Positions 36,493 to 45,348 of a stretch of 64,000 nt of DNA are shown here, one piece after another (positions within the stretch are counted from its first letter, which is position 1; each line of letters begins with the position of its first letter). The notes under the pieces were generated by a model. It was not told the origin of the DNA. It saw nothing but the letters and a program-made list of their open reading frames with translations, and made no database searches. Source of the DNA: Candidatus Saccharimonadota bacterium (GTDB lineage: Bacteria; Patescibacteriota; Saccharimonadia; Saccharimonadales; Saccharimonadaceae); NCBI GenBank assembly GCA_905373835.1, contig CAJPUN010000001.1:62001-126000 (forward strand), in the 5' to 3' direction. The position numbers and the translations under genes were made by a program.

Positions 36493-38016
36493 CTATTGTA
36501 GTCCATTTTGGCGTAGTTCTTGACGATTACTGCTTTCGGCCTTTTTATCAATATCGCCCTCTGCAACATGAACGATGAATTTATTACGCAAAATATTTCT
36601 TCCAATCAGCATCGGGTAGATCTGCCCCGATCTGTCTGCTAATGTAACCTTTGCTTTCACTCGTCTTCCTGCCAAACTCACATTAATGACAACTTGATAC
36701 CGTAATTCCTCATAACCATTTGAGCTTCGGACAGAACGCATGGAATACTCAGAAAAATGCAATTCCTCACCAGTATACATTGGAGAGCCTTCACCAAACA
36801 GTTTGCAGTAGAGACCTGTCTTATCAACTCGAATATCGCTTGCCCATATAGACGAGACTGTTGCCCCTGTGTCTATCCGAGCTTTAAATTTTTCACTAAT
36901 AAAATCAGGCAAAGCAACCTTTTCAACTCGGCCAATCATAACTATCTTTTTGCCGATAGGATGTGCCGTTTTTTCAATAGCATGAAATAGTTTTCGTGCA
37001 ACATTCCGAGATTTCCCTTCAGTTGGAAATTGGTGTATTCGTATTCCTGGAGATGCCTTCACTCTTACAACGTAGCTATCCCTTCCATCACCACTAATGT
37101 TATTGGTTATAATATCAACACCAGCAATACCAAGAAAACATGCTGATGCCGCTTGAATTGCTATGGTTTTTAGTTCATCAGACACGTAGCTGGTGACATC
37201 AACTGCTTCACCCCCCCTACTTAGATCCAATGTATCTAAAACTTCAACAACATAACCTTTCTTGGGAACTTGTTGCAAAAAATGAACACCTTTGTGTCTC
37301 AATACATCTTCAATATCTATTCTTGCTACTAAACTAGTGTGTCCGTTGTCGTGCTTTGGATAATTATTATTTTTTTTACTTATCAAGGTTTGTATTGTTG
37401 ATATTCCATCTCCAACAACACATGGTGATCTACGGTGTGCCACCGCGATGACTTTTTTATTTAACACCAAGAAGTGATATTCTCGCCCAAAAACCATTTG
37501 CTGAACAATCATGTCGGGTTGTCTACCGTTGTTCTGATATACGTGGCGTATCGCGCGAAGCAAACTTTCTTCATCTCTAGCGCTAATAGAAATACTATTG
37601 CTACGGTTTACTGCAGCAGGTTTAACTACAAGACACTCATGAGACTCTAGCATTTTTCGAAGTGTATCATCAATTACCACATTTTCGAGTCTATTTATTT
37701 TCAATGGATATGTATCTGGTATTTGTATATGCGCTTGGTGTAATATGTTATTCGTCCAGATCCTGTCCTCATTCACCTGGACTGCATATGAAGGGTTTAG
37801 TGCAGTATTAAGATTATAAAAGTAAAGCTCTTTGCCGTCCTTCTCACAACGCACCACATGTGATGTTACTAAACGACCTGGAACTGTTGTGACCTGGTAC
37901 CCTTTTCGGAGTGCTTCCTTCATTAGTAATCGAGAGGTAATGCCATACCGTGACAGGTCTGCTTTTTTTATGCTATTATTGCTTTCTTGCCCCATATTCA
38001 TAGTAATGTATTTCAT
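36493..38016 (-). CDS. Cyanophycin synthetase-like ATP-grasp fused to retropepsin-like (RimB/DUF785) domain
   Basis: 507 residues. Residues about 25-345 match the ATP-grasp part of CphA/GshF-type ligases: LVVKPAAVNRSNSISI, IVQQMVFGREYHFLVL, VVGDGISTIQTLI, LDLSRGGEAVDVTSYV, GIAGVDI, SPGIRIHQFPTEGKSRNVA. The expected E-V-N metal motif reads R318-V-K320, so two of the usual Mg ligands are gone while D301 stays. Residues about 355-485 form an aspartyl-protease-like domain: VALPDFISEKFKARIDTGATVSS and LADRSGQIYPMLIGRN, as in putative ATP-dependent zinc proteases. The ATG follows the upstream stop directly (TAAATG). AT-rich relative to neighbours. Confidence 0.85.
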   Translation of the reverse strand: MKYITMNMGQESNNSIKKADLSRYGITSRLLMKEALRKGYQVTTVPGRLVTSHVVRCEKDGKELYFYNLNTALNPSYAVQVNEDRIWTNNILHQAHIQIPDTYPLKINRLENVVIDDTLRKMLESHECLVVKPAAVNRSNSISISARDEESLLRAIRHVYQNNGRQPDMIVQQMVFGREYHFLVLNKKVIAVAHRRSPCVVGDGISTIQTLISKKNNNYPKHDNGHTSLVARIDIEDVLRHKGVHFLQQVPKKGYVVEVLDTLDLSRGGEAVDVTSYVSDELKTIAIQAASACFLGIAGVDIITNNISGDGRDSYVVRVKASPGIRIHQFPTEGKSRNVARKLFHAIEKTAHPIGKKIVMIGRVEKVALPDFISEKFKARIDTGATVSSIWASDIRVDKTGLYCKLFGEGSPMYTGEELHFSEYSMRSVRSSNGYEELRYQVVINVSLAGRRVKAKVTLADRSGQIYPMLIGRNILRNKFIVHVAEGDIDKKAESSNRQELRQNGLQ

Positions 38017-39384
38017 TTAATTCGAACTATTTTCAATTATATCAATAATATTTCTTGATTCTCTCATAAGCACACCCTCCTCATCCATAACACGAAAATT
38101 AGTAAATATAGATGCTAATCGAGACCCTTGCGCAATAGACCTCTCGCTCCTTGTATAATCCTGTACAAAAACCTGTTTTGCAGAAGAAGACCTATCGAAT
38201 GACATTATATCGTCTATGATTTGCATCTTTTCATTATATAACCCCGACCGAGGGCTGTCAGCGACACCTGTCTCACTGTCTCGTTGATGGAGAACCATCA
38301 GCGCGCAATCATTATAGTCATTACTGTATGAGCTGTCTTCAATAGTATAATCAGAATTCGTTAGCTCTAAGATATGAAGAAGATAGAAGGGGATATGCTT
38401 TTTTGCATTATAGCTCATCGTAAGAAGCGGCGTTGCACCCGTAATGCGTGCATTAACTTCGATGGTATACACTGCATCATCCGTTACCAAAGAATCAACA
38501 CCAAAAATACCACGATACCCTCTGTCGTATAATTCCTGGCCTATGACGCGCGCATTTTTCGTTAGTTGACTACTCTGCCACGTGTGTTGATCATCTGCTA
38601 ATATTTCAATACCGCAAAACTTCTCAGTACCAGGAATGCTTGTATCTGATAAATTCGGGTCTGCAATAATCTGTCGCTGCACTGGCCCTATAAAGACGCC
38701 GTAGCGCGTTACAACGCCCTGCACCGACCAATCACGTCCATCAGCAATGTAGTCTGATACAACTACTTCACCAACCAAACCATTGCTATTCTGCATTGTG
38801 TTTATTGCGGAACAAAATGAGTCGAAGCTATCGACAATAAACGACCCCTTCCCTCCACCAAGTGCAGCATCTTGCAAAACAATCTTACTGCGTCCATCAC
38901 AGAGATTAGAAAAATATTCCTCATCCGATAACATTTCTCGCCATGGGTATATTTTATGTGATGGAATGTTGCAAAGACGCTCTGCAAAAATACGCCGAAA
39001 CCACGATTTATTCTCAAACTTCTGAGCCAACGCGTACATATCGTTGCTAGGCAAAAATTGCAAACTGCTTTGTTTCAATCGCTCAGGAATTACAAAAGGT
39101 TTATACGTAAAAATATGATACTCGGGCAAATGAGTTATTATCATATCTTGGAATATCGGGTCTTGCAAAAGAGCCTGTGTAGTTAATTCATCCACATAAG
39201 GTTTCTCACACTGATCGCGCACATAAGCGAGACTATTCACGTGCTGTACATTCTGGCTGCGCATATTCCAGCCAGCTAGTGAAGCAATTTTGTAATTATC
39301 AAACCACTGTTCAGGGCCAATTCTTGCCCATGGCTGTATACTAACACCCGCTATCTTTAAGTTTTTATCATATTGAATTTTCAT
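38017..39384 (-). CDS. ATP-grasp ligase of unknown substrate
   Basis: 455 residues. A unique N-terminal domain (1-110) precedes an ATP-grasp core: nucleotide-binding VLQDAALGGGKGSFIV (168-183), VVVSDYIADGRDWSVQGV, and the metal-binding GIFGVDSLV...YTIEVNARITGATPLL (292-321) with E309 and N311 intact. A C-terminal domain of about 110 residues is not recognised. The core resembles the carbamoyl-phosphate synthase/biotin carboxylase branch more than RimK. Stands 15 nt after the DUF1704 gene and abuts the next one. AT-rich. Confidence 0.82.
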   Translation of the reverse strand: MKIQYDKNLKIAGVSIQPWARIGPEQWFDNYKIASLAGWNMRSQNVQHVNSLAYVRDQCEKPYVDELTTQALLQDPIFQDMIITHLPEYHIFTYKPFVIPERLKQSSLQFLPSNDMYALAQKFENKSWFRRIFAERLCNIPSHKIYPWREMLSDEEYFSNLCDGRSKIVLQDAALGGGKGSFIVDSFDSFCSAINTMQNSNGLVGEVVVSDYIADGRDWSVQGVVTRYGVFIGPVQRQIIADPNLSDTSIPGTEKFCGIEILADDQHTWQSSQLTKNARVIGQELYDRGYRGIFGVDSLVTDDAVYTIEVNARITGATPLLTMSYNAKKHIPFYLLHILELTNSDYTIEDSSYSNDYNDCALMVLHQRDSETGVADSPRSGLYNEKMQIIDDIMSFDRSSSAKQVFVQDYTRSERSIAQGSRLASIFTNFRVMDEEGVLMRESRNIIDIIENSSN

Positions 39385-39399
39385 TGCTTATTATTTAAC

Positions 39400-40965
39400 C
39401 TAAGTGCTATGTGATTCAAGTATGACTCTCTGGTGTTTCTTGGAGGTATTAATTTTGCCAGCCAGCAATAAGCTCAGCTGCAAGTCATCACCACAAATTT
39501 TCTCTAGATACTCCCATACTTCTTTTGAGCCATTGTAATAGCAGAGATCCTTAAATAGCGGCAGGTCATCAGTGCCTCGGTAGATACGCATTGTTGTATT
39601 TGCTGCCCATTGCTTGGCTTTGTTAATCTCTGCTTGTGTTGGTTCTTGATCAGGTTTAAGGCTCTCGAGAAGTTTGAGACGCCACTTTACGTCATAAGCA
39701 CCTTTGAAATCCTTGTCGTCAAAATAGGCAAGTCCGGCAGTAATATAGTGATCTATACCAGCTTCTTGGTATTCTCCTTTAAGGGCGTGCTCCATTGCTT
39801 TCCCAAGCCCTTCTTGCGTATCGTTAAAACCAGCTAAGCCCTGTGCTAGCGGCTCAAGGTTTGTCGAACCACCAGTCATTCGTGTTAAGACATGCACACC
39901 TATTTCGTGAACAACTAGCCGTTTTACTTCATTAACAGACATGGCTTCTCGGTCTTGAGGTATTCTGATGTGTCTTGTATCTGGGTCAACATTAATTGAT
40001 TTCGCCTCTGTTACCTCAATATTCCAACCTGTGTCTTTCTCGACGCTTCTTGTCACAATATCACCCAAGTCTGTTACAGCTTGTGCGCCTCGAGTGTCGC
40101 CTGTCTGGCCAGCTTCTCCGACCTCCTTGGGTAACGCAAGAAATTCCTCAGCCAAGATATTCCGAAAAATATCTCGAAGGTGTGTCGGCTGAATTTTTAC
40201 AACCGTCTCATTTTGCGACTCTATTTGAAGTTCTGATTTGTGTGCTTCTATATAGCTATCAACATGTCGAAGCATATTATCATACAGCCCATGAACAACT
40301 TCGTTCATCCATTGCATTGTCTCAACAGATGGACGAAATCGATCTTGCGTACGTGTATCATCTTGTACATTTTCTGGAAGAAGATTCCGAAGATCCTGGA
40401 AAATTGCTTCAGCATTTTGGCTGCGTTTTTTATGAAAGATATTGGCAATTTTTTCGCCGAGCAATGACTCATATGTCGCCTTATCTGGCTCACCATAGAG
40501 CGCAATATTTGTCTCCATAAAACGCTGTGCTGCTACTTCTTTTGCTGTTGGATCTGTTGCTGCTTTATAATCCCTCATTGCCACTATCAAGGTTGCCTCT
40601 TGCTTGCGAGCCTCAATTGCCTGAAGATAGACTGTTCTCTCTGGCTCTGACATAGACTCGGCCATAGATATCAAAGTTTCTGTGGTATCTTGCATGGCTG
40701 TATAATCTTCGTCAGAATAACCTGCAATGATTGGATACTCTTGCTGAAAAGAGGCGGTATTACCCGTAATAAGCTTATCTATTGCCTCTTCCTTGCTTTC
40801 TTGATCTGGAACAAGTGATTCAATAACTTTCGGTGATCGCTCGACAAGCTCCTGGTACTTTCCTCGGAACACTTCAGGATCTATATTCTGACTAGGCCGA
40901 GATTCTTTCATCTGGCTATTATGTAATGAAAGTGATCTATTACTCGGGGTATAGCTTGTTACCAT
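39400..40965 (-). CDS. DUF1704/MATCAP-type (QEGLA motif) metallopeptidase
   Basis: 521 residues. Zinc site H-E-I-G-V-H at 353-358 (HExxxH spacing) with the third ligand in TQEGL (383-387), then RIYRGTDD (460-467) and KDLCYYNG (472-479), all hallmarks of the DUF1704 family (annotated as flavohemoglobin expression-modulating QEGLA protein; the eukaryotic MATCAP tyrosine carboxypeptidases belong here). The N-terminal 200 residues are helical and unassigned. No signal peptide, so cytoplasmic. First gene of the operon with three ATP-grasp enzymes. Peptide or amino-acid-tail hydrolysis is inferred from the family. Confidence 0.87.
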   Translation of the reverse strand: MVTSYTPSNRSLSLHNSQMKESRPSQNIDPEVFRGKYQELVERSPKVIESLVPDQESKEEAIDKLITGNTASFQQEYPIIAGYSDEDYTAMQDTTETLISMAESMSEPERTVYLQAIEARKQEATLIVAMRDYKAATDPTAKEVAAQRFMETNIALYGEPDKATYESLLGEKIANIFHKKRSQNAEAIFQDLRNLLPENVQDDTRTQDRFRPSVETMQWMNEVVHGLYDNMLRHVDSYIEAHKSELQIESQNETVVKIQPTHLRDIFRNILAEEFLALPKEVGEAGQTGDTRGAQAVTDLGDIVTRSVEKDTGWNIEVTEAKSINVDPDTRHIRIPQDREAMSVNEVKRLVVHEIGVHVLTRMTGGSTNLEPLAQGLAGFNDTQEGLGKAMEHALKGEYQEAGIDHYITAGLAYFDDKDFKGAYDVKWRLKLLESLKPDQEPTQAEINKAKQWAANTTMRIYRGTDDLPLFKDLCYYNGSKEVWEYLEKICGDDLQLSLLLAGKINTSKKHQRVILESHST

Positions 40966-41287
40966 TGTGAGACTATTTTAGCAATAAACCATCACATCAA
41001 TCAAGATGCTTTCTCCTACATTTGTAAAGCACTGGGAGATAAAACCAAGTTATACCACCAAGGCTAGGGTAATTTAGCAGGGCTAATCTTGTACTTTATT
41101 ATCATATAACAGCAGAGAGCAGTCAAAATACCTAAATAGCACACGACAATATTTTATTATATAGAGGCAAGGTTTGCCACCTCGTGGAATATATAGCTAT
41201 TACTTATTAATCGCAGCTATACCTCCCAGTAAGTAGGTTAGAATTAACTCCTATGAGGAGTTAATTCTACACCAGTACCTACCAGAG
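40966..41287. other. AT-rich intergenic region between dnaJ and DUF1704 operon
   Basis: 322 nt without a supported gene. Holds the DUF1704 promoter region (TAAAAT 9 nt before the ATG) and a strong inverted repeat at 41240-41268. Confidence 0.5.
41240..41268. repeat. Perfect 13-bp inverted repeat
   Basis: AGAATTAACTCCT, ATG, AGGAGTTAATTCT. It lies 20 nt past the dnaJ stop, so it is probably the dnaJ transcript end, though no T-run follows on either strand; an operator is the alternative. Confidence 0.75.
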
Positions 41288-42406
41288 TTACAGCCCAAAT
41301 ATCCCCTTCCGCCCAAGCGTGTCATTAAACTCGCGGAGGATTTCCTTCTGGCGGCGGTTTAGTTTGGTTGGGGTGTCGACCACTACCGTAACGATATGAG
41401 GCCCACGCTTATCGCTTCGCATATGTGGCACGCCATGGCCAGATAGTTTGAAGTCTGTACCCGATTGCGTACCAGCTGGCACCTTCATCGTAATCGTCCC
41501 GTCGACTGTCTTGACGTCGAGTTCAGCACCAAGCGCTGCATCTGCCATACCAATGTGCTCCTCACTCAGGATTACATCACCTTCGCGGCTAAACGTCTTG
41601 TGTGGATTGACCCGTACCTGTACATAAAGATCGCCCTTGCTGCCACCACCGACAGCTTCGCCACGACCACGGAGGCGAATTGTCGAGCCGTTATCGATAC
41701 CAGCGGGGATCTTGACTGTAATCGTCTGCTCGCGGCGCTGCACACCACTCCCCTGGCAGACTGTACAAGCCTTCTCAGGAATCTGACCCCGGCCTTGACA
41801 CGTCTCACACGTTACCGCCTGCTGAATGGGGCCAAACATTGTATTCATTGTCCGTACGCGCTGGCCAGTGCCTTTACAATCTGGACAACTCTTAAGGCTT
41901 GAGCCTGGCTCGACGGTACTACCGTGGCAATGCTCGCATTCGTCGTCAAGCGTTAGTGCAAGAGCAACTTCTTTGCCAAAGATCGCTTCTTCAAACTCGA
42001 GCGTCACACTCGTCTCGACATCACGACCACGCGATGGACCTTGGCTTGCACTGCCGCCAGCAGCGCCACCAAAGAACTGGCCAAAGATATCTCCCAGGCC
42101 ACCATCACCAAAGTCGAAGTGGATATTCTGCCCTTGGCCAAAGTCGCCAAAACCAGCAAACGGGTTGCCACCGCCGCCACTAGCAGCGCCACCAACGCCC
42201 GCATGGCCAAATTGGTCATACCGCTGGCGCTTTTGCTTGTCCTTCAGGACCTCATACGCTTCATTAATTTCTTTGAATTTCTCTTCATTCCCACCCGCTT
42301 TATCTGGGTGGTACTTCACTGCCAATTTGCGGAATGCCCGCTTGATGTCATCATCGCTGGCGCTTTTGGCAACACCAAGCACCTCATAATAATCTCGCTT
42401 CGCCAT
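41288..42406 (-). CDS. dnaJ: Chaperone protein DnaJ
   Basis: 372 residues. J domain [35 protein letters not shown] with the HPD triad, Gly-rich region, four CxxCxGxG zinc repeats ([32 protein letters not shown]) and the C-terminal substrate domain ending in [11 protein letters not shown]. Co-chaperone of DnaK, stimulating its ATPase. ATG 42406 chosen at MAKRDYYE. Transcribed from a TATACT promoter overlapped by a CIRCE operator. dnaK, grpE and hrcA are not adjacent. Confidence 0.97.
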   Translation of the reverse strand: MAKRDYYEVLGVAKSASDDDIKRAFRKLAVKYHPDKAGGNEEKFKEINEAYEVLKDKQKRQRYDQFGHAGVGGAASGGGGNPFAGFGDFGQGQNIHFDFGDGGLGDIFGQFFGGAAGGSASQGPSRGRDVETSVTLEFEEAIFGKEVALALTLDDECEHCHGSTVEPGSSLKSCPDCKGTGQRVRTMNTMFGPIQQAVTCETCQGRGQIPEKACTVCQGSGVQRREQTITVKIPAGIDNGSTIRLRGRGEAVGGGSKGDLYVQVRVNPHKTFSREGDVILSEEHIGMADAALGAELDVKTVDGTITMKVPAGTQSGTDFKLSGHGVPHMRSDKRGPHIVTVVVDTPTKLNRRQKEILREFNDTLGRKGIFGL

Positions 42407-42415
42407 ATCTGTCTT

Positions 42416-42453
42416 AGTATAGCCAATTAGCACTCTAATTGCAAGAGTGCTAA
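42416..42453 (-). promoter_or_regulatory. CIRCE operator over the dnaJ promoter
   Basis: Perfect CIRCE: TTAGCACTC, 9 nt, GAGTGCTAA at 42427-42453, the binding site of repressor HrcA. On the minus strand a TTGCAA in the CIRCE spacer lies 17 nt from TATACT (42416-42421), so the operator sits between and over the -35 and -10. HrcA bound there would block RNA polymerase. Confidence 0.95.
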
Positions 42454-42464
42454 CAGGTCATTCT

Positions 42465-43136
42465 TTATGTTTCGGCGATGATCGATATATAGTTGTGTTT
42501 CGTAACGATAAGGTGGTCGAGCAGCTGGATACCAAGCAGCTTACCCGCCTCGGCCAGACGCTGCGTCGTCTCCCGGTCGGCCTGGCTTGCGATGAGCTGC
42601 CCACTGGGGTGATTATGCGCCACAATGATCCCTGCCGCTCGGTCGGCAATTGCATCCGTAAAGACTTCTCGTGGGTGCACCAAGCTGGCAGTTAGAGTAC
42701 CAATGGTAATTGTGCGTTTGGCGATTAAGCGATGCGCTCCATCAAGCGTCAGGCAGACAAAATGCTCCTGCCGTTTGTCGCGAATATCGGTAAGTTGCTC
42801 TGCTGCTTTGCTTGGCTCATCAATGATAGGCTGGTCACTTTTGAGCAGATAGCGCCGTGCAAGCTCAAAATTCGCGAGAATCACTGTCACCTTAGCCGCA
42901 CCAAGACCAGTTATCTTGGAGAGTTCGTCATGAGTCAGGTCACCTCCATGCGTGCGCAAGGCTTTAAGTACACAGCGCGCAATTTTGCCAACGTCAGCTT
43001 GCGCATTACCACTGCCGATAATTGCCATAAGGAGCTCGAGGTCACTCAGGCGAGCTGCTCCATCTCGCGCAAGTTTCTCTCGCGGGCGGTCACTTGGTCG
43101 TCTGTCGCGCATTCGCATTGGCATCTCTCCCTTCAT
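42465..43136 (-). CDS. radC: RadC-family JAB/MPN protein
   Basis: 223 residues from ATG 43136. N-terminal HhH region (LSDLELLMAIIGSGNAQADVGKIARCVL, ITGLGAAKVTVILANFELARR), then the JAB metalloprotease-like domain with HFVCLTLDGAHRLI, VHPREVF and the zinc site IVAHNHPSGQLIASQADRE. RadC is historically called a repair protein, but its activity is unproven. AAAGG lies 6 nt before the ATG, under a TATACT. Precedes dnaJ on the same strand but dnaJ has its own promoter. Confidence 0.92.
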   Translation of the reverse strand: MKGEMPMRMRDRRPSDRPREKLARDGAARLSDLELLMAIIGSGNAQADVGKIARCVLKALRTHGGDLTHDELSKITGLGAAKVTVILANFELARRYLLKSDQPIIDEPSKAAEQLTDIRDKRQEHFVCLTLDGAHRLIAKRTITIGTLTASLVHPREVFTDAIADRAAGIIVAHNHPSGQLIASQADRETTQRLAEAGKLLGIQLLDHLIVTKHNYISIIAET

Positions 43137-43262
43137 GCTATACCTTTTATAGTATACCAGAACATTGTGCAAACACTAATTAGGTATTTTAGTTGTGTGT
43201 CGTAGATGCGATTCCTGCTCTCAAGATACAAACTGGAATCGTTCCAGGTCCTATCGCCTGTT

Positions 43263-44606
43263 TTACAACCAAGCTACTGCCTTGCCATCAAATGTGTGCA
43301 CCATATGGCCAGTTTTATTATCAATAATGTGCGTTTTGGTGGAGCTATCAGCAGTGCTTTTTTGCTCAATGGCGGTGTACTGATCGTTTGGCGATACAGT
43401 GATGTTCGTTGTGTACGCCGGTGGTGTCGTTCGGTGAATCACTTGTTTGGCTGGGTAGGTGAGTATTGTCTGGTGCTGCAATATGTGCCGTTGATTAACA
43501 CTCGTTATCTCCATACTATAGCCGCTGCGAGTGTGTAAGAATGCAGCTAATGATATGACATCGTTTCCTTGTTGGTGAGTAATGGGTGATTTTTTGCTAT
43601 TTTCTAGGTTGAATGCAAAATACCCTTCCCCCGTTTTCATCATGATAATATTCTTGCCATCATATGATACATCGCCAAGCACTGCTGCCTGGCCAAGCGG
43701 TTGCATAGCGTGCTCGCCAGTCGGGTCAACAAGCAGTACGTCGTCACCCCGAGTTCGCACCACAACTGCTGCGCCACGTGATACTGGGCGCCAATCATAC
43801 ACTAGTAAAGGCTGCCTGTTAAGGCCAAGTATAGTGTGGTGGCGCTGCGCCGCAATATCATGCACGATGAGATTGTTAGTCTTGTCTTTGCTATCCGCCT
43901 TTGCAAAGAGATACCCCACCGTTCCATTATCTATCACTCGCAGGCGAGACACCACACCTTTACCGGGCAAAGGCAGTGGCGATACAACACCAGTTTTTGC
44001 ATCAACCTGATGCAGTTCACTAATCTTCGCATCATTCATTGTGTGAACAACGATACGAGAGCCTACTACTGCATAGTCGATAATTCGCGTCGCTTGGTAA
44101 AGTATCTTCTCATGCTTTGTTGCCAGATTCATCTGCACAATAGCATCCGTCGCTTGTGCGACGTAGAACTCTGCTTTTGTATCTGCAGCATCGCGGCGCT
44201 TGAGATAATAGAGCTGTGCTGGTGGCGTATGAAAGTGATAACTGGCTGCTGCGAGCTGCTGTGTATAGGCGCTGGTTACCTGATCGATCGCCACGTGATA
44301 CTGCGAGTTACTTCGCAAACGATGCCGAAATTGAATCGTCACAGTTGCGTTGTTTGTTGTAACAGTAAAGTCTACGCGCGGCGAGATTCGTATTGCACGA
44401 GCTTCAACCGGCTTGACCGGCTGATTGAATTCCAGTTGGAGCGTCTGGTAGCCTGTGCTTGGGTCATCTGCGAGCACCGCGTGGCGTACGCGCGGGCCTT
44501 GTAAATAGCTGAGTGCTATGAGTGTACTCAGTATAATTAATAATCCAATCATGGCGAATAAAAATCGCTTCCGCTGGCATATCCAGCGCCAGCCTCTAGT
44601 ATTCAT
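43263..44606 (-). CDS. Membrane-anchored Ig-like plus beta-propeller protein
   Basis: 447 residues from ATG 44606, preceded by AAAGGAG. Basic N-terminus and one helix (FLFAMIGLLIILSTLIALSYL), then a SbsA/Big5-type Ig-like domain (LQLEFNQPVKPVEARAIRISPRVDFTVTTNNATVTIQF, SQYHVAIDQVTSAY), followed by about 300 residues of propeller-like blades (AVVGSRIVVHTMND, DNGTVGYLFAKADSK, VSYDGKNIIMMKTGEG, VSPNDQYTAIEQ). The bulk should be outside the membrane. Overlaps the TIGR03943 gene by 11 nt. Role unknown, probably tied to the upstream permease. Confidence 0.75.
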   Translation of the reverse strand: MNTRGWRWICQRKRFLFAMIGLLIILSTLIALSYLQGPRVRHAVLADDPSTGYQTLQLEFNQPVKPVEARAIRISPRVDFTVTTNNATVTIQFRHRLRSNSQYHVAIDQVTSAYTQQLAAASYHFHTPPAQLYYLKRRDAADTKAEFYVAQATDAIVQMNLATKHEKILYQATRIIDYAVVGSRIVVHTMNDAKISELHQVDAKTGVVSPLPLPGKGVVSRLRVIDNGTVGYLFAKADSKDKTNNLIVHDIAAQRHHTILGLNRQPLLVYDWRPVSRGAAVVVRTRGDDVLLVDPTGEHAMQPLGQAAVLGDVSYDGKNIIMMKTGEGYFAFNLENSKKSPITHQQGNDVISLAAFLHTRSGYSMEITSVNQRHILQHQTILTYPAKQVIHRTTPPAYTTNITVSPNDQYTAIEQKSTADSSTKTHIIDNKTGHMVHTFDGKAVAWL

Positions 44607-45348
44607 ATGGCTCCTTTGGCTGAGTCGTTGGCGTAACTGAGCGCGGCATAACAACGATCGGCTGCTGACGATGTTGTTGCGGATGCGCAGCAAAGTCACC
44701 CGTCACTGTTACCCAACTATTGGGCTGGTAGCGCTCACGCCAACCCGGCGCATAGACTGGTACACCAACCGCCTGTGCATCAACCGCACAACACGTCACG
44801 ACAAATCGCGATACATAAAAAACCTGCGCATCCGCCGCATCTGGCGTAATGAACCCCGTCAAATTGACCGTCTTGCCACGATAAAACGCGCTGTCGTGCA
44901 TTTGGGCAAGTAGCCCCGCCCATTCTTTGATCGTGAGGCGCGAATAATCTCGCTGAGCAAAGATAGATGCGTGCGATAGTTTCTCTGCAGACAGCCGAGC
45001 CGCCGCCCCTTTATTGATACCGCGCTGCGTGGCTGTTGTCGTTGTTAGCGCTGTCGGTGGGGTAAGCAGCGCCATACTTGCGACCACGCATATCATCACA
45101 CAGGCAGCAACACGACGCCACCAAGCGAAGTGTGTATGCTGGTGGGTGCGCGATTGCGTAATAACACTCGCACTCGCCATCACAAGAGCCACCACTGCCA
45201 TACTAGTCGTAAAGACGATATACCGCTGATGTATATAGAGCGTCAAACGACCAGTCGCAGCTAGCCACAGCGTCGCCACGGCAATGACAAAAAGGAGTAT
45301 TATACCTTGTTGCTGTGCGACTCGTAACAAAACCAACCTAAAACGCAT
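44596..45348 (-). CDS. TIGR03943/DUF1980 family putative permease subunit
   Basis: 250 residues. N-terminal membrane helices (IILLFVIAVATLWLAATGRLTLYI, IVFTTSMAVVALVMASASV, VAACVMICVVASMALLTP), then the conserved soluble domain with RGKTVNLTGFIT, FYVSRFVVTCCAVDAQAVGVPVY and SWVTVTGDF. The paired Cys in VTCCAVDA is typical. In Firmicutes the family is encoded next to YraQ-like permeases, as here (11-nt overlap with the upstream permease). Transported substrate unknown. Confidence 0.88.
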   Translation of the reverse strand: MRFRLVLLRVAQQQGIILLFVIAVATLWLAATGRLTLYIHQRYIVFTTSMAVVALVMASASVITQSRTHQHTHFAWWRRVAACVMICVVASMALLTPPTALTTTTATQRGINKGAAARLSAEKLSHASIFAQRDYSRLTIKEWAGLLAQMHDSAFYRGKTVNLTGFITPDAADAQVFYVSRFVVTCCAVDAQAVGVPVYAPGWRERYQPNSWVTVTGDFAAHPQQHRQQPIVVMPRSVTPTTQPKEPYEY

